Below, one piece after another: positions 1 to 6,562 of a stretch of 13,503 nt of DNA. A program made the position numbers and the translations under genes. Location of the stretch: NCBI GenBank assembly GCA_934663655.1, contig CAKUKT010000035.1:1-13503 (forward strand). Reading direction: 5' to 3'. Under the pieces are notes generated by a model that made no database searches, had not been told where the DNA came from, and worked only from the letters and a program-made list of their open reading frames with translations. The first letter of the stretch is position 1. Each line of letters opens with the position of its first letter. Origin of the DNA: an uncultured Victivallaceae bacterium (GTDB taxonomy: Bacteria; Verrucomicrobiota; Lentisphaeria; Victivallales; Victivallaceae).

Positions 1-123
1 CGGAGTCAACTCCAGATCGCCGCGCGAACGCAGATCATACGCGGCGTCGTCCTGATGCGCTTTGACGGGAAAAAGATCTTCGCAGCCTTCGTGCATGCGG
101 ATTTTGATTTTTTGCGAATTCAT
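1..123 (-). CDS. dut: dUTP diphosphatase (dUTPase), N-terminal 41 residues, gene continues off the left edge
   Basis: dUTPase hydrolyses dUTP to dUMP and pyrophosphate, keeping uracil out of DNA and supplying dUMP for dTMP synthesis; it acts in the cytoplasm as a trimer. Reading the minus strand from the ATG at 123 gives MNSQKIKIRMHEGCEDLFPV followed by KAHQDDAAYDLRSRGDLELTP. The opening basic strand, the 'CEDLFP' stretch and the AAYDLRS block match conserved motif 1 of trimeric dUTPases (usual form AxGYDLRA); here Ala replaces the usual Gly before YDL. The start is supported by GGAG eight bases upstream of the ATG (minus strand, about 132-135). Only about a quarter of a normal 145-150 residue protein is visible, so motifs 2-5 with the catalytic Asp and Tyr cannot be checked. 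It is divergent from the secreted repeat-protein gene on the plus strand. Confidence 0.82.
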   Translation of the reverse strand, partial: MNSQKIKIRMHEGCEDLFPVKAHQDDAAYDLRSRGDLELTP

Positions 124-387
124 GTTATATTCTCCAATATCGTGCCGCAACAACCGGATGGTCCCTCCGTTATGGATTCGGAAAGTCGGGAAAACGGCTT
201 TAAAGTATACCGGGATGGCTTTTTTTTCAAGAATTTTTTTTGTTCGAGAAATATTTTTTCAACCGGGGCGTTAATTGGTCGTGACCGGGTCATGATCAGT
301 CACAAATCACCGGTTGAACTGTGCGAGCGCAAGGAAGATGAGCGCGAGGTTCGGCGGGAAGGTTTCAACCCGGAAAGGAATCGGATC
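124..387. other. Divergent intergenic region with T-tracts and nested inverted repeats
   Basis: No gene is seen here. The stretch is more AT-rich than its surroundings and carries three T-runs on the plus strand (220-227, 234-241 and 254-259). It also has an 8-bp inverted repeat TCAACCGG (259-266) / CCGGTTGA (310-317), which encloses a second pair GTGAC (281-285) / GTCAC (299-303). Promoters for dut (minus) and for the gene at 388 (plus) must lie here or upstream. I could not assign a convincing -35/-10 pair on either strand, so regulation is inference only. Confidence 0.5.
259..317. repeat. Nested inverted repeat in the dut / secreted-protein intergenic region
   Basis: Outer arms TCAACCGG at 259-266 and CCGGTTGA at 310-317 are perfect 8-bp complements. 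Inside them GTGAC (281-285) pairs with GTCAC (299-303), and TGACCGGGTCA (282-292) is itself a small palindrome. It lies 71 bases upstream of the ATG at 388, so it could be an operator or a leader-RNA stem. No T-run follows on the plus strand, so it is not a terminator there. The function is unknown. Confidence 0.4.
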
Positions 388-1221
388 ATGAAAAAATATT
401 GGTTGATTTCCGCAGCTGTGTTTTGCTCCGCCGTGATCGGCGTCAGCGCCGCTGAAACCAGCGAATTTGCCAAGGCTCAGGCACAGCTCAAGGCGAAAAA
501 TTCGACTGAGTTCGCCGAGATCGAAAAACTCGCCGCCACCGACCTGGCCGCCGCGATGGAGAAGATGAGTGAACTCGCCCGTAAATCCGATATCCGGTTG
601 CCGCGCACTTCCGAAGAGGGACGCCGTCCCATGCCGGGAGGTCGCGGCGAATTTTCGGGAAGGCGGGGGGGCTCGCCGGGTGGTGATCGCAGTGGGATGA
701 TGATGAATTTCGGGCCGCTGGCGTGGATGCAGGCGATCAGCGTGATCCAGTCCAAGTTCCCCGAGGAGTATGCCGCCATCGCCGCAGAGCGTACCGCCGC
801 CGATGCCAAACTGACCGAACTGGCCGGCAAGGCGAAGGTAACGCTTCCCGATACGCCGGAATTGTTGCTGCGCAAGCTTGAGGCCGCCGATCAGGCCGGG
901 TGTGCCGAAGCGGTGAAACTTGCCGGAGATGATCCCCGCGCCGCGATGCGGAAAATTAACGAAATCGCCGAAAAGGCGGGGATTTCGCTGATGCCGTCCG
1001 GTATGAGAAGGCGGTTCGGAGGCCGGGACGCCGCAGAGAAAAGTGCCGCCGCGCCGCCGCAGATGCGGGAGAATCCGATGGCGCGGCTGCGCGAACTGCA
1101 ACGGCAGTATCCCGAAGAGATGAAGCAGATCGCCGAGCTGCGCAAAAGCGATCCCAAAAAAGCCAATGAAATGTTGCGTGACCTCGAAGCGCGCAGCAAA
1201 GAAGAGGCTGTGGCCAAATAA
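388..1221 (+). CDS. Secreted alpha-helical repeat protein of unknown function, upstream of the type II secretion operon
   Basis: I do not recognise this 277-residue protein as a named family. Residues 1-22 are a clear Sec signal peptide (MKKYWLISAAVFCSAVIGVS, then AA), with cleavage likely after Ala21 or Ala22. The mature part is predicted helical and rich in Ala, Glu, Lys and Arg. It seems built of about four degenerate units (26-72, 112-154, 155-203, 227-273). The fuller units have a pattern like FPEExxxIAEL..DPxxAxxxLxELAxKAxIxLP. A Gly/Arg/Met-rich linker (about 79-108) separates units 1 and 2. The start at 388 is chosen because it gives the signal peptide and has a purine-rich GGAAAGGAA about nine bases upstream; the frame stays open upstream to 55 without a better start. 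The next gene, gspL, begins 50 bases downstream, so co-transcription with the secretion genes is plausible. The protein could be a secreted substrate or a periplasmic accessory; this is inference. Confidence 0.75.
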   Translation: MKKYWLISAAVFCSAVIGVSAAETSEFAKAQAQLKAKNSTEFAEIEKLAATDLAAAMEKMSELARKSDIRLPRTSEEGRRPMPGGRGEFSGRRGGSPGGDRSGMMMNFGPLAWMQAISVIQSKFPEEYAAIAAERTAADAKLTELAGKAKVTLPDTPELLLRKLEAADQAGCAEAVKLAGDDPRAAMRKINEIAEKAGISLMPSGMRRRFGGRDAAEKSAAAPPQMRENPMARLRELQRQYPEEMKQIAELRKSDPKKANEMLRDLEARSKEEAVAK

Positions 1222-1227
1222 GAGTTG

Positions 1228-1239
1228 TTCTCCGGAGAA
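1228..1239. repeat. 12-bp perfect palindrome between the secreted-protein gene and gspL
   Basis: TTCTCCGGAGAA is a perfect palindrome, six bases after the stop codon at 1219-1221 and 32 bases before the gspL start. It could be a protein-binding site or a weak RNA hairpin. It has no downstream T-run, so it is not a clear terminator. The function is unknown. Confidence 0.35.
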
Positions 1240-1271
1240 ACTTACAACCAGATTAAACCGACGGTCAGGCG

Positions 1272-2522
1272 ATGCCGATTTTCTCAAAACATAACTTCGT
1301 GGTGATAGCGTTCTCGCCCGGACGGGTGTCCGGGTGTTCATTCCGGCATCGCCGGGCCGGGTGGAAGCTGGAACGGTTCGCTTCGGAGAATGTAATCAAC
1401 GACGATCCCGGTACCGCCTGGCGGAATGTGCTGCGCAGCGTTGGTTGCTGGAAGGGCACGCCGCTGGTGGTTTCCGGAGCACTCAAAGGCGGGATCTTCT
1501 TTACCGCCAATTCGGTCGGACTCCCGGAGAAAGACCGGCGCAGCGCTCTGGAATTTGAATTGTCACGTTATCTGCCGCAGCCGCCACCCTCGCCACGGTT
1601 GCAGTTTTTCACCTTCCCGCCCGATGAGAATGGTGATGTCCGGGTCAATGTCTATGCGTTTGACGCCTCCGCGCTGGACAAGTTTTCGGAACTGGTCAGC
1701 CTCTCCAACTGTCGGCCGGACGAGTTCTGTTTCCCGCTGATCGGCGTCAACCGGGACGAGCCGGCGGTTGCCCTGCCGGAGATCGAACCTGACTTTTACT
1801 TTCACCGCGGCGAATGGCATCCGGTGGCAGGTGCTTCCGAAGAACTTGAACAGAGCAGCCGGGAGTGGGGGGAAATCTTCGCCCGTTGTCTGGAGCTCCC
1901 AGATCATCCGGACTTCCGGATGAGCGAACATCTGGCCGAATTGCTCACCGCACGGATGTTGATCTCCGAAGATTTTCACTTCCGTCGCATCGGTTTGCGG
2001 GTAGTTCCCGACCGATTGCGTCCGGTGCGCTACCGGCGACAACTGGTGGTGGCGGTGGTATTGCTGCTGTTGATCGGCGCGGTTCAGCTGCTGGGGCGGG
2101 TTGATGACTGGCGGCGGGACTATCAGGATTACCGCGCCGCTGTCTCCGAACGTAACCGTATCAAGCGGGAAACCAGCCAGATCCGCGACCAGCTGCGCCG
2201 TCAATCCAAGGAGTTGCGCGAACAGAGCCGGGTGGTTTCCATCAATCCGGGAGAATATGAAGCGGTGGCCTCCCTTGCGGAGATTTCCGCGGCGATTCCG
2301 GAAGATGTGCTGACCGCTTCGGCACGCTGGAGTGAAAGCGGCATTGAACTGCTGTTGCTCGGTACTGCGGAGAGCGGTGATCCAGCCGAATATCTCGGAC
2401 GGCTGAAAAATTGGAAAATTGACCAGCTTCAACAGCGGCAGGGGGGCGGTAGTTCGGTGGTTTCGAGCACGGTGAAGTTGATTCGATTGTCGGATGGCGG
2501 CAGCGAGAAGGGTGGAAAATGA
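1272..2522 (+). CDS. gspL: Type II secretion inner-membrane platform protein GspL-like
   Basis: GspL is a single-pass inner-membrane protein that holds the GspE ATPase to the platform through its cytoplasmic actin-like domain and contacts GspM in the periplasm. This 416-residue protein has the family layout. There is a cytoplasmic domain (about 1-250) with a degenerate PilM-like fold, in which ALEFELSRYLP (92-102) resembles the conserved 'E...LP' region. One transmembrane helix follows (257-276, QLVVAVVLLLLIGAVQLLGR), then a charged coiled coil (about 278-325) and a PilN-like periplasmic domain (about 326-406). Its length is close to the usual 380-420. The start at ATG 1272 has only a weak AGG upstream. 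It is the first of seven packed genes, and its stop overlaps the next start in ATGA at 2519-2522. The assignment rests on architecture and neighbours because sequence similarity within GspL is low; a PilM-PilN fusion is the alternative name for the same layout. Confidence 0.78.
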   Translation: MPIFSKHNFVVIAFSPGRVSGCSFRHRRAGWKLERFASENVINDDPGTAWRNVLRSVGCWKGTPLVVSGALKGGIFFTANSVGLPEKDRRSALEFELSRYLPQPPPSPRLQFFTFPPDENGDVRVNVYAFDASALDKFSELVSLSNCRPDEFCFPLIGVNRDEPAVALPEIEPDFYFHRGEWHPVAGASEELEQSSREWGEIFARCLELPDHPDFRMSEHLAELLTARMLISEDFHFRRIGLRVVPDRLRPVRYRRQLVVAVVLLLLIGAVQLLGRVDDWRRDYQDYRAAVSERNRIKRETSQIRDQLRRQSKELREQSRVVSINPGEYEAVASLAEISAAIPEDVLTASARWSESGIELLLLGTAESGDPAEYLGRLKNWKIDQLQQRQGGGSSVVSSTVKLIRLSDGGSEKGGK

Positions 2523-3307
2523 AAATCGACATCAAGCAGATGCTCGCCACTCCGAAAGGGAGGTTGATTTTCAGCCTCGTGCTTCTGGCATGCAGCTGGA
2601 TATTTCTCTTCTTCTACTTTTTCAGCGATATCAGCACTCTGATGCCCGGGCGTTCCCGGATCGCCGCCGTCAAGCAGGAGATCGCCCGGCTGTCGCCCGC
2701 TTATGAAAAGGCGGTCGCCGAACGCGCCGACGCTGACAAGATCCGTGATCAGTATCGGAAAATGGTTCGCAGCGCCTGGATCGAGGCGCGCGACGGCATG
2801 GTGGAATCGGGATTGCGCAACCAGCTCAATATTGCCGCGCAGGCTGCGGAGGCGGTGTTCAACAACCTCGGTGCGGTCAAGGTGTCGCGGGTAAATTCGG
2901 AATTTTATCTGGCTGAACTTGATGTCTCTCTCAGCGGCACCTACGAGGGGATGATCCGCTTTCTGGAGGAGGTCGAGAAACTCCGGCCGCGGGTTTGCTG
3001 GCGGCGGCTTGACATCCGTCCGGATCCCGGTTCGCGCCGCAATGCCAATACTTCGCTGAATCTCGCCGCCTCCGTCAACGGGATCGACGTTGAAACGGAG
3101 ACCCGGGTCAACATCAACGGCGCGGTACGGGTGGTCGGTTATGACGGCAAGATTCCCTCCGATATCAAGTTCACGCCCCGCGATCCGGAGTCGGCGGCCG
3201 CCGCCGAACACAGGAAGATCGCCACTGCGGAAACCGCGCCGGCTGCCGGAACTCCGCCGAATGGAGAGGCTGCGCCGCCGCCACCAATGTTTGAGGGGAT
3301 GCCATGA
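2519..3307 (+). CDS. gspM: Type II secretion platform protein GspM/PilO-like
   Basis: GspM/PilO proteins are bitopic inner-membrane partners of GspL/PilN. They pair through periplasmic ferredoxin-like domains and link the inner-membrane platform to GspC or PilP. This 262-residue protein has a short cytoplasmic N-terminus, one transmembrane helix (about 15-36, with a run of Phe/Tyr/Leu) and a coiled coil (about 43-85). A domain follows (about 95-190) whose 'GTYEGMIRFLEEVEKL' segment is typical of the PilO/GspM fold. An Ala/Pro-rich tail (about 222-262) ends the protein and is not part of the usual domain. It starts inside the stop of gspL (ATGA) and its own stop overlaps the next gene in the same way, so translation is probably coupled. 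At about 260 residues it is longer than many GspM (about 160-190) and nearer PilO in size. Confidence 0.76.
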   Translation: MKIDIKQMLATPKGRLIFSLVLLACSWIFLFFYFFSDISTLMPGRSRIAAVKQEIARLSPAYEKAVAERADADKIRDQYRKMVRSAWIEARDGMVESGLRNQLNIAAQAAEAVFNNLGAVKVSRVNSEFYLAELDVSLSGTYEGMIRFLEEVEKLRPRVCWRRLDIRPDPGSRRNANTSLNLAASVNGIDVETETRVNINGAVRVVGYDGKIPSDIKFTPRDPESAAAAEHRKIATAETAPAAGTPPNGEAAPPPPMFEGMP

Positions 3308-4107
3308 AATTATTGTTGATATGTTTTAATGTGGTTCTCGCTGTTGTGCTCGGTTATTCGGTGGTGGAGTATTTCCGCGATTCCAAGGCGGTCGAACCGG
3401 TGCGGGCGGTTGCCGGGGACCGGCGTGCCGTCGCCGCCAAACCTGTGGTGACCGAGGTGGCGGAGGATGAGGAACGAACGATGGCTGAACGAATTGTTTC
3501 CGCGGATATCTTCAATTCATCGCGGCTGCCCGACGCTGCGACTCTGCATGGCGGTCGGGTGGAGATGCTGCTGGTCGGCACCTTTACCATCGGCGATATC
3601 AAAGGGGCGGTGGTACGTCAACGCACGATTACCCGCCAGGTGAATCCCTTCATGCAGATGATGCGTCCAGCCGGGCCGCAGGGTAACGACAATGCGGCTG
3701 CGCCAGTGGGTCGTTCGTCGTTGTTCCGGCAACGTTTCAGCGCCGGGATCGGTATGCCGAACACCTCCAGTGGCGCACTCAAACAGTATGTCCGGGTCGG
3801 TGAAACGATTTCCAACGGTTACATGCTTGCCGAAGTCAGTCGGGATCGTGCGGTATTCACCCGCGGTTCCGACCGCCTCGAACTGGAACTGCTTCCGCCC
3901 TCGCGGAGTGCGGCGGCCGGTTCCTCCTCCAGACCGCGCCGGCTGAATGTCAATCAGCAGCTTCAGCAGGCGCAGATCCAGACCCAGCAGATGATGATGC
4001 GCATGATGATGCAGATGCAGCGCAATCAGCAGTCCGGCAATGCTCCCCGGAATACCGGACCGCAGCGAAATACCGGAAATCGCGGTGCTGCCCGGTCGGG
4101 ACGGTGA
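3304..4107 (+). CDS. gspC: GspC-like periplasmic connector with a Met/Gln-rich C-terminal tail
   Basis: GspC connects the inner-membrane platform to the secretin through its periplasmic homology-region (HR) domain. This 267-residue protein has an N-terminal transmembrane helix (about 3-22). HR-like strands follow: 'ERIVSADIFNSSRLP' (62-76), 'VEMLLVGTF' (86-94) with 'KGAVVRQ' (100-106), and 'YVRVGETISNGYMLAEVSRD' (162-181) with 'RAVFTRGSDRLELELLP' (182-198). Between them is an extra segment (about 107-155) rich in Met, Pro, Gly and Asn. No PDZ or coiled-coil C-terminal domain is present. Instead residues 217-243 are a Gln/Met-rich run that includes MMMRMMMQM (230-238), followed by an Asn/Gly/Arg-rich end. 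The start overlaps the gspM stop in ATGA (3304-3307). The position next to the secretin fits GspC; PilP would be the type IV pilus counterpart. Confidence 0.72.
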   Translation: MKLLLICFNVVLAVVLGYSVVEYFRDSKAVEPVRAVAGDRRAVAAKPVVTEVAEDEERTMAERIVSADIFNSSRLPDAATLHGGRVEMLLVGTFTIGDIKGAVVRQRTITRQVNPFMQMMRPAGPQGNDNAAAPVGRSSLFRQRFSAGIGMPNTSSGALKQYVRVGETISNGYMLAEVSRDRAVFTRGSDRLELELLPPSRSAAAGSSSRPRRLNVNQQLQQAQIQTQQMMMRMMMQMQRNQQSGNAPRNTGPQRNTGNRGAARSGR

Positions 4108-4125
4108 GATGAATATTGATCTTTT

Positions 4126-4134
4126 AAAAAAAAA
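4126..4134 (+). repeat. Run of nine A residues in front of the secretin gene
   Basis: An uninterrupted A9 lies in an AT-rich patch (about 4109-4150) between gspC and the preferred gspD start, standing out in GC-rich surroundings. If translation of gspD began at the ATG at 4109, the run would be coding (Lys-Lys-Asn) and prone to polymerase slippage. If it begins at 4166 it is untranslated leader and may help keep the start site unstructured. Confidence 0.6.
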
Positions 4135-4156
4135 TCAGTTAAAGAATATGGTTCGC

Positions 4157-4162
4157 GAGGTG
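4157..4162 (+). promoter_or_regulatory. Ribosome binding site supporting the gspD start at 4166/4169
   Basis: GAGGTG precedes the ATGATG at 4166-4171, three bases before the first ATG and six before the second. It is better than anything upstream of the other in-frame ATGs at 4040, 4109 and 4148, and it places a normal-length signal sequence at the N-terminus. Confidence 0.5.
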
Positions 4163-4165
4163 AAA

Positions 4166-6562
4166 ATGATGGATTCCGGTAAAGTCGGGCGATCGTGGTT
4201 CTGTCCGTCCGTGAAGTGGTTGGCGCTTCTCATGTCGTTGACGATGTTGTCGTGTGCCGGGTTATTTGAGGAGGATACAACCGGTCTTGAGGAAGAGACC
4301 CCGACCGAAAAGGAGGAGAATCGTTTCGCGTTTCTACGCCGGGATGAGCAGGAAACGCATATCGAGACGGAGGAAAGCATTGAGCACGAACTGGTGAAGT
4401 CCGAACTCAAAATCCCGGAAAGCGTGACCGATGAAAAACTCAAGGATCTCACCACTTCCCAGCAGGCACCGCTCGGCGGAGAATCTTCAGAGGCGCGGCG
4501 AGCCGGGGCGGTGTCCGAGGGCAATTACTATGATGATTTCATTGTTCTTGACGGTGACGAGGAGTTGCCGGTCTCGCTGATTTTCAACAATGCGCCGCTG
4601 CTCGATGTGCTTTCGGCCTTTGCGGATGTGCTCGGTTTTAATTTTGTCGCCGACAGCGATCTCAAGAGCACGGTGACGCTCAATCTGAATTCGACAATGA
4701 CCCGCAAAGAGTTGTGGACCACCTTCGACCGGATGGTCTACATCGCCGGCGGTACCGTGCGTCGCGAAGGAGCGCTGTTGCGCATTTTCGCCCGGGCCAA
4801 GCTGCCGGGGCAGCCGGGGCTGGTTTCCGGCAACGACAAGGAGGCTGAGATTATCTATTATCCGCTCCGCACCGCGACTGCCCGGGAAGCGGTTTCGCAG
4901 ATCCGTCCCTTCCTCAATTCCGGCGGCATCTGCATCGAACTTACCAAACCCAACGCGGTGCTGGTGTGTGACGTTGCCGACAACATTCCCAAACTCCGTA
5001 TGCTGCTCGAATGTCTCGACGCCAACAGCCGGGAAAACTGGCCCCGGGCGGTGATCCGCTGCAACAACGTTCTGCCGAGCAAGGTGGTGGCCGAACTGGT
5101 GGAGGTGCTGCCGGTGATCGGATTCAAGGTGGTCAAGACCACTGATCGCGCCGAACTTCCCGGTTCAGTGCAGCTGGTCGGACTCGACCGCCTGCAGGTG
5201 CTGGTCGTTTCCGCGGCCACCGATGAGGGTATCAGCGCCATCCGCGAATGGGTGGAACTGCTCGATACCCGCGACATCGACGATCAGGAACGGATTTTCG
5301 TCTACAAGGTGCGTCACAACAAAGCGTCTTATCTTACTCAGGCGCTGGCGGTGCTTTATGATACTTACGGTTCGAGCATCGTTCTCGACCCCGACACCGG
5401 CAAGAGCCGGGTTGAAACCATCTCCACCAACTCCCGGCTCCGGGTCACCAACAATACCGCCAATACCGCCGCCGCCAGAACCAACCGCACCGTCGCGGCG
5501 AATGCGGCCGCCAACACCGAGACCGATCCGGAATCCAACCTCTTTACCAATACGGTGCGGGTCTACGCCGACGGAGTGCTGAACCGGCTGGTGATCCGCA
5601 CCACGCCGCGCACCTATGCGTCGATCAAGGCGTTGCTTGACCGGCTCGATGTGGTGCCGGCGCAGGTACTGCTTCAGGTGCTGGTTGTCGAGGTGACGCT
5701 GAGCGAGACTACTCAGTTCGGGCTGGAATTTTCCGGCTCCACCGACGGAAGCAACGCCAACACCCTTTTCGGAACCAACTACTCCGGAACCAGCCTCAAT
5801 CCCTTTGCCACCGACAGTGAAGGCAACACCACCATTCTCACCGGATCCGATCGGCAGGACGGCGGTACTTTCTTCATCAACGATCCCGACAATCCGCAGA
5901 AGCGGTTCGGATACATCCGCGCGCTTGCCGGCAACGGGACGGTGAAGATCATCTCCAGCCCCCAGCTGCTGGTGTCGAGCCACACCGAGGCGAGCATCAA
6001 CGTCGGCAGTGACGTGCCGGTCATCACCAGCGGTTACACGTCAACCCAGTCCAGCGGCACCACCCAGTACAATTACGACTACAAGCCAACCGGGGTAACG
6101 CTGACCGTGACGCCGCAGATCACCAGCACCGATCTGATTACGATGGAGATCAAACAGGAACTCTCGCAGGCGATTCAGAACACTACCAGCACCATTCAGA
6201 CGCCGGAGATCACCCAGCGCGTGATCGAGACTTCGATGACCATCGCGAACGGACAGACGATGATCATCGGCGGTCTGATTCAGGAAAAGAAGAAAGACTC
6301 GCTGGATTCCCTGCCGTTCATCAATCATATTCCGCTGCTCAACCGGCTGGTCGGCAGCACTGACGCTTCGGTGGAGCGCAGCGAGATTCTGATGATGATC
6401 ACCGGCTACATCATCAACGAACACAGTCCGGTTGAAGAGATGATCAAGCGTTACAACGATGCGATCGAAGCGCTCAATGATTTCGACAGCAAGCTCGGCG
6501 ATCGTCCGGGAGCGAGTGAAAGCCATCCGGCGCTGATGACCACCAAGGAATTCTGGTTGTGA
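4166..6562 (+). CDS. gspD: Type II secretion outer-membrane secretin GspD
   Basis: GspD forms the multimeric gated channel in the outer membrane through which folded substrates leave. From ATG 4166 the protein is 798 residues. A hydrophobic signal (about 17-29) ends at MLSC, so Cys30 could be lipidated, although Met at -3 makes the lipobox imperfect. An acidic linker (about 33-125) follows. Next come an N0 domain (about 130-208, with 'PLLDVLSAFADVLGFNFVAD') and three KH-like domains N1 (about 228-288), N2 (about 294-370) and N3 (about 375-498). N3 is interrupted by an Asn/Thr/Ala-rich insert (about 429-458). The secretin core (about 499-753) shows 'LLQVLVVEVTLSE', 'KIISSPQLLVSS', 'ASINVGSDVPVITSG' and 'QTMIIGGLIQEKKKDSLDSLPF', then 'EILMMITGYII'. 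The start was chosen for its ribosome site and signal length; ATGs at 4109 (one base after the gspC stop), 4148 and 4040 are in-frame alternatives. Its stop overlaps the gspE start. Confidence 0.93.
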   Translation: MMDSGKVGRSWFCPSVKWLALLMSLTMLSCAGLFEEDTTGLEEETPTEKEENRFAFLRRDEQETHIETEESIEHELVKSELKIPESVTDEKLKDLTTSQQAPLGGESSEARRAGAVSEGNYYDDFIVLDGDEELPVSLIFNNAPLLDVLSAFADVLGFNFVADSDLKSTVTLNLNSTMTRKELWTTFDRMVYIAGGTVRREGALLRIFARAKLPGQPGLVSGNDKEAEIIYYPLRTATAREAVSQIRPFLNSGGICIELTKPNAVLVCDVADNIPKLRMLLECLDANSRENWPRAVIRCNNVLPSKVVAELVEVLPVIGFKVVKTTDRAELPGSVQLVGLDRLQVLVVSAATDEGISAIREWVELLDTRDIDDQERIFVYKVRHNKASYLTQALAVLYDTYGSSIVLDPDTGKSRVETISTNSRLRVTNNTANTAAARTNRTVAANAAANTETDPESNLFTNTVRVYADGVLNRLVIRTTPRTYASIKALLDRLDVVPAQVLLQVLVVEVTLSETTQFGLEFSGSTDGSNANTLFGTNYSGTSLNPFATDSEGNTTILTGSDRQDGGTFFINDPDNPQKRFGYIRALAGNGTVKIISSPQLLVSSHTEASINVGSDVPVITSGYTSTQSSGTTQYNYDYKPTGVTLTVTPQITSTDLITMEIKQELSQAIQNTTSTIQTPEITQRVIETSMTIANGQTMIIGGLIQEKKKDSLDSLPFINHIPLLNRLVGSTDASVERSEILMMITGYIINEHSPVEEMIKRYNDAIEALNDFDSKLGDRPGASESHPALMTTKEFWL

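Noticed and set aside
307..1341. Minus-strand open frame opposite the secreted repeat protein
   Set aside because: The plus strand has a signal peptide, ribosome site and internal repeats; the minus frame has none and runs into the gspL start region.
4126..4134. Programmed frameshift at the A9 run joining gspC to gspD
   Set aside because: gspC ends with a stop before the run and gspD has its own signal sequence and ribosome site after it; no continuous domain spans the junction.
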